Assembly (NCBI GenBank): GCA_023411445.1
Contig: JAEYOT010000052.1
Coordinates: 1 to 6,635 of the forward strand
DNA: 6,635 nucleotides
From: Pseudomonadota bacterium
Lineage (GTDB): Bacteria > Myxococcota_A > Polyangia > Polyangiales > Polyangiaceae
Direction: 5' to 3'
Below the pieces are notes generated by a model. It was not told the DNA's origin, made no database searches, and saw only the letters and a program-made list of their open reading frames with translations. A program made the position numbers and the translations under genes. Shown here piece by piece: positions 5,414-6,635 of this stretch (the stretch's first letter is position 1; each line of letters opens with the position of its first letter).

Positions 5414-6454
5414 TCAGTACTTGTACGTGACGTTCAGCTTGGTCGTGCCGGTGCCGCTCATGCCGTCGGCGTCCGAGGAGCGGAGCTCGAGCGGGCCGGA
5501 GAGCGTGACGGTGTGGACGCGGGCGGGGGCGTCCAGCACCAGCAGGGTGCCGGTCAGTTGGGCTTCGATCTCGGTGCCGTCGTCCGTGAGGTTGGTGAGG
5601 GTGTAGGACAGATCGAGCAGGGCGGAGCGTTCGCCGCGGGGGCCGGCGCTACCGAGCTGGCGTAGGCTGGCTTTGGCGTTGGCCACCTTGGTGTCTTCGT
5701 CCTCGCCACCGGCGAGCGCCACAGCGCCGGGGAGCGTGAAGTCGCCTCTGCCCTTGGCCGCGAGCTGCGAAAGCTCCTTGAGGCCCAGGGCCATCTCGGT
5801 GGGCTCGCGCGCGTCGTCCTTGACGGAGTCCACCTCCTTTTTGCTGGGCGTGGCGCCGGAGGGCGTCTTGACGTCCGGCTTGCCGTTGGGGAACGTGATC
5901 ACGTAGCGCTTGCCGGCGATCTCTTCCGGCGAGTCTTGCGTGCTGCCCATCACGGTGAGCGAGCTCTTATAGGTGACGTACTCGATGGCAAGCTTGTCGA
6001 TCGTGCTGGCGCGAGCGGCCAGCACCTCGAAGCGCGCCTCTTGTTGGCTGGCCATGCGCATCTCCAGCCCACCGCCGGGACCAACGCGCACGACGACGTC
6101 GAGATCGAAGGAGCGCGTCCAGCTCTGACCGGCTGCGTAAGGTCTGAGCTGAAACGCGCTAGCGGCGGCTGGCGACGCCGTGTTGACCGGCGCGGGGTCG
6201 ACCGCCGCCACCTCGGCTCGCTCTGCTTGCGGCTCTTCCGGGGCTGACTCGGCGCTGGGGAGCGACGGAGGTGTGCTCGCGCTGTCGCTGCTGGCGGCGG
6301 CGGTAGCGGCAGAGGACGCGGGCTCGGCGTTCGCGAGCACCACCCTGTCGCGCTCGCCGCCTAGCGGTACGCGGCGCGCGCGCGGGCCGGCGCAGCTGGC
6401 CAGGACGATCAGCAGCAGCGACAGGCGGCTCGGGTTGCTCCACGGACGAGGCAC
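5414..6454 (-). CDS. Putative lipoprotein of unknown function
   Basis: The 346-residue product starts with a short signal peptide ending in the lipobox LASC, with Cys21 as the lipidated residue. The following Ala suggests no inner-membrane retention signal under the enterobacterial rule, so an outer-membrane site is plausible. Residues 41-100 are an Ala/Ser/Pro/Glu-rich linker, probably disordered. Residues 101-346 form a beta-rich domain (RSFDLDVVVRVG, LAIEYVTYKSSLTV, RYVITFPNGK, LLDLSYTLTNL, IEAQLTGTLLVL, VHTVTLSGPLEL, TKLNVTYKY) with one central helical stretch near 218-234 (PTEMALGLKELSQLAAK). This looks like an extracytoplasmic beta-sandwich, but I do not recognise the family. The GTG at 6454-6452 is the only usual start (ATG, GTG or TTG) after the in-frame stop at 6464-6466; only a CTG lies between. 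Its Shine-Dalgarno is poor. The gene converges on tRNA-Leu with no visible terminator between. Confidence 0.85.
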   Translation of the reverse strand: MPRPWSNPSRLSLLLIVLASCAGPRARRVPLGGERDRVVLANAEPASSAATAAASSDSASTPPSLPSAESAPEEPQAERAEVAAVDPAPVNTASPAAASAFQLRPYAAGQSWTRSFDLDVVVRVGPGGGLEMRMASQQEARFEVLAARASTIDKLAIEYVTYKSSLTVMGSTQDSPEEIAGKRYVITFPNGKPDVKTPSGATPSKKEVDSVKDDAREPTEMALGLKELSQLAAKGRGDFTLPGAVALAGGEDEDTKVANAKASLRQLGSAGPRGERSALLDLSYTLTNLTDDGTEIEAQLTGTLLVLDAPARVHTVTLSGPLELRSSDADGMSGTGTTKLNVTYKY

Positions 6455-6545
6455 ACCCTGCAGCTAGCACGGGCGGCGCCGCGCCGTCAGTCGGGCCGAG
6501 ACGGAGCGATTGACGCCGCGGGCGCGCGACGGTCCGCTCTGGCGA

Positions 6546-6635
6546 GTGAAGCCCCGTGCGCGCCCCCAGATGGTCGGAGAGCTGCTGGACGGGGCGCGCG
6601 TGGTGTCGGCGGAGCGCGGGCGCGTCGCGATCGAT
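6546..6635 (+). CDS. Possible 5' end of a gene cut by the window edge
   Basis: A plus-strand frame is open from 6468, after TAG 6465-6467, to the end of the window. Likely starts are GTG 6546 or ATG 6570, and the latter gives MVGELLDGARVVSAERGRVA and onward. The reading has balanced composition and G/C at third codon positions, like the neighbouring genes, but neither start has a convincing Shine-Dalgarno. It would be transcribed divergently from the lipoprotein gene. Thirty codons are too few to name a family, and a chance open frame in GC-rich DNA is possible. Confidence 0.35.
   Translation, partial: MKPRARPQMVGELLDGARVVSAERGRVAID

Overview
The window is very GC-rich, with strongly G/C-biased third codon positions. 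It encodes a Tat-exported PhoX-type phosphatase, an Ala/Ser/Pro-linker lipoprotein and several unrecognised conserved-looking proteins. This suggests a myxobacterium or related Myxococcota (the old delta-proteobacteria), but the sequence holds no taxonomic marker, so that placement is inference. It reads as ordinary chromosome: no transposase, integrase, CRISPR array or phage gene is visible.

Layout, left to right. (1) 1-447 (+) is the C-terminal part of a protein resembling an extracytoplasmic cache-type sensor domain. (2) 534-1022 (+) is a small soluble protein of unknown function. (3) 1099-1686 (-) is an iron superoxide dismutase (sodB). It has all four metal ligands, a strong Shine-Dalgarno and a clear intrinsic terminator at 1037-1079. 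(4) 1687-1943 is the divergent control region between sodB and the next gene and carries two inverted repeats. (5) 1944-3236 (+) is a compact Tat-dependent PhoX/DUF839 phosphatase. (6) 3251-4054 (+), only 14 bases further on, is a methyltransferase that aligns along its whole length with the animal METTL9/DREV protein-histidine methyltransferases. (7) 4149-5084 (+) is a short, ACT-less D-3-phosphoglycerate dehydrogenase. (8) 5285-5371 (+) is a tRNA-Leu(CAA) with encoded CCA. (9) 5414-6454 (-) is a lipoprotein of unknown function facing the tRNA. (10) After about 6546 (+) there may be the start of another gene, cut by the window end.

Most genes look like independent units. The exception is the PhoX-METTL9-like pair, which probably forms a two-gene operon. 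SodB detoxifies superoxide, PhoX would release phosphate outside the cytoplasmic membrane, and the dehydrogenase starts serine synthesis from 3-phosphoglycerate. The most notable item is the bacterial METTL9-like methyltransferase. Its family is known from animals for making 1-methylhistidine in proteins, and nothing in the window reveals its bacterial substrate.
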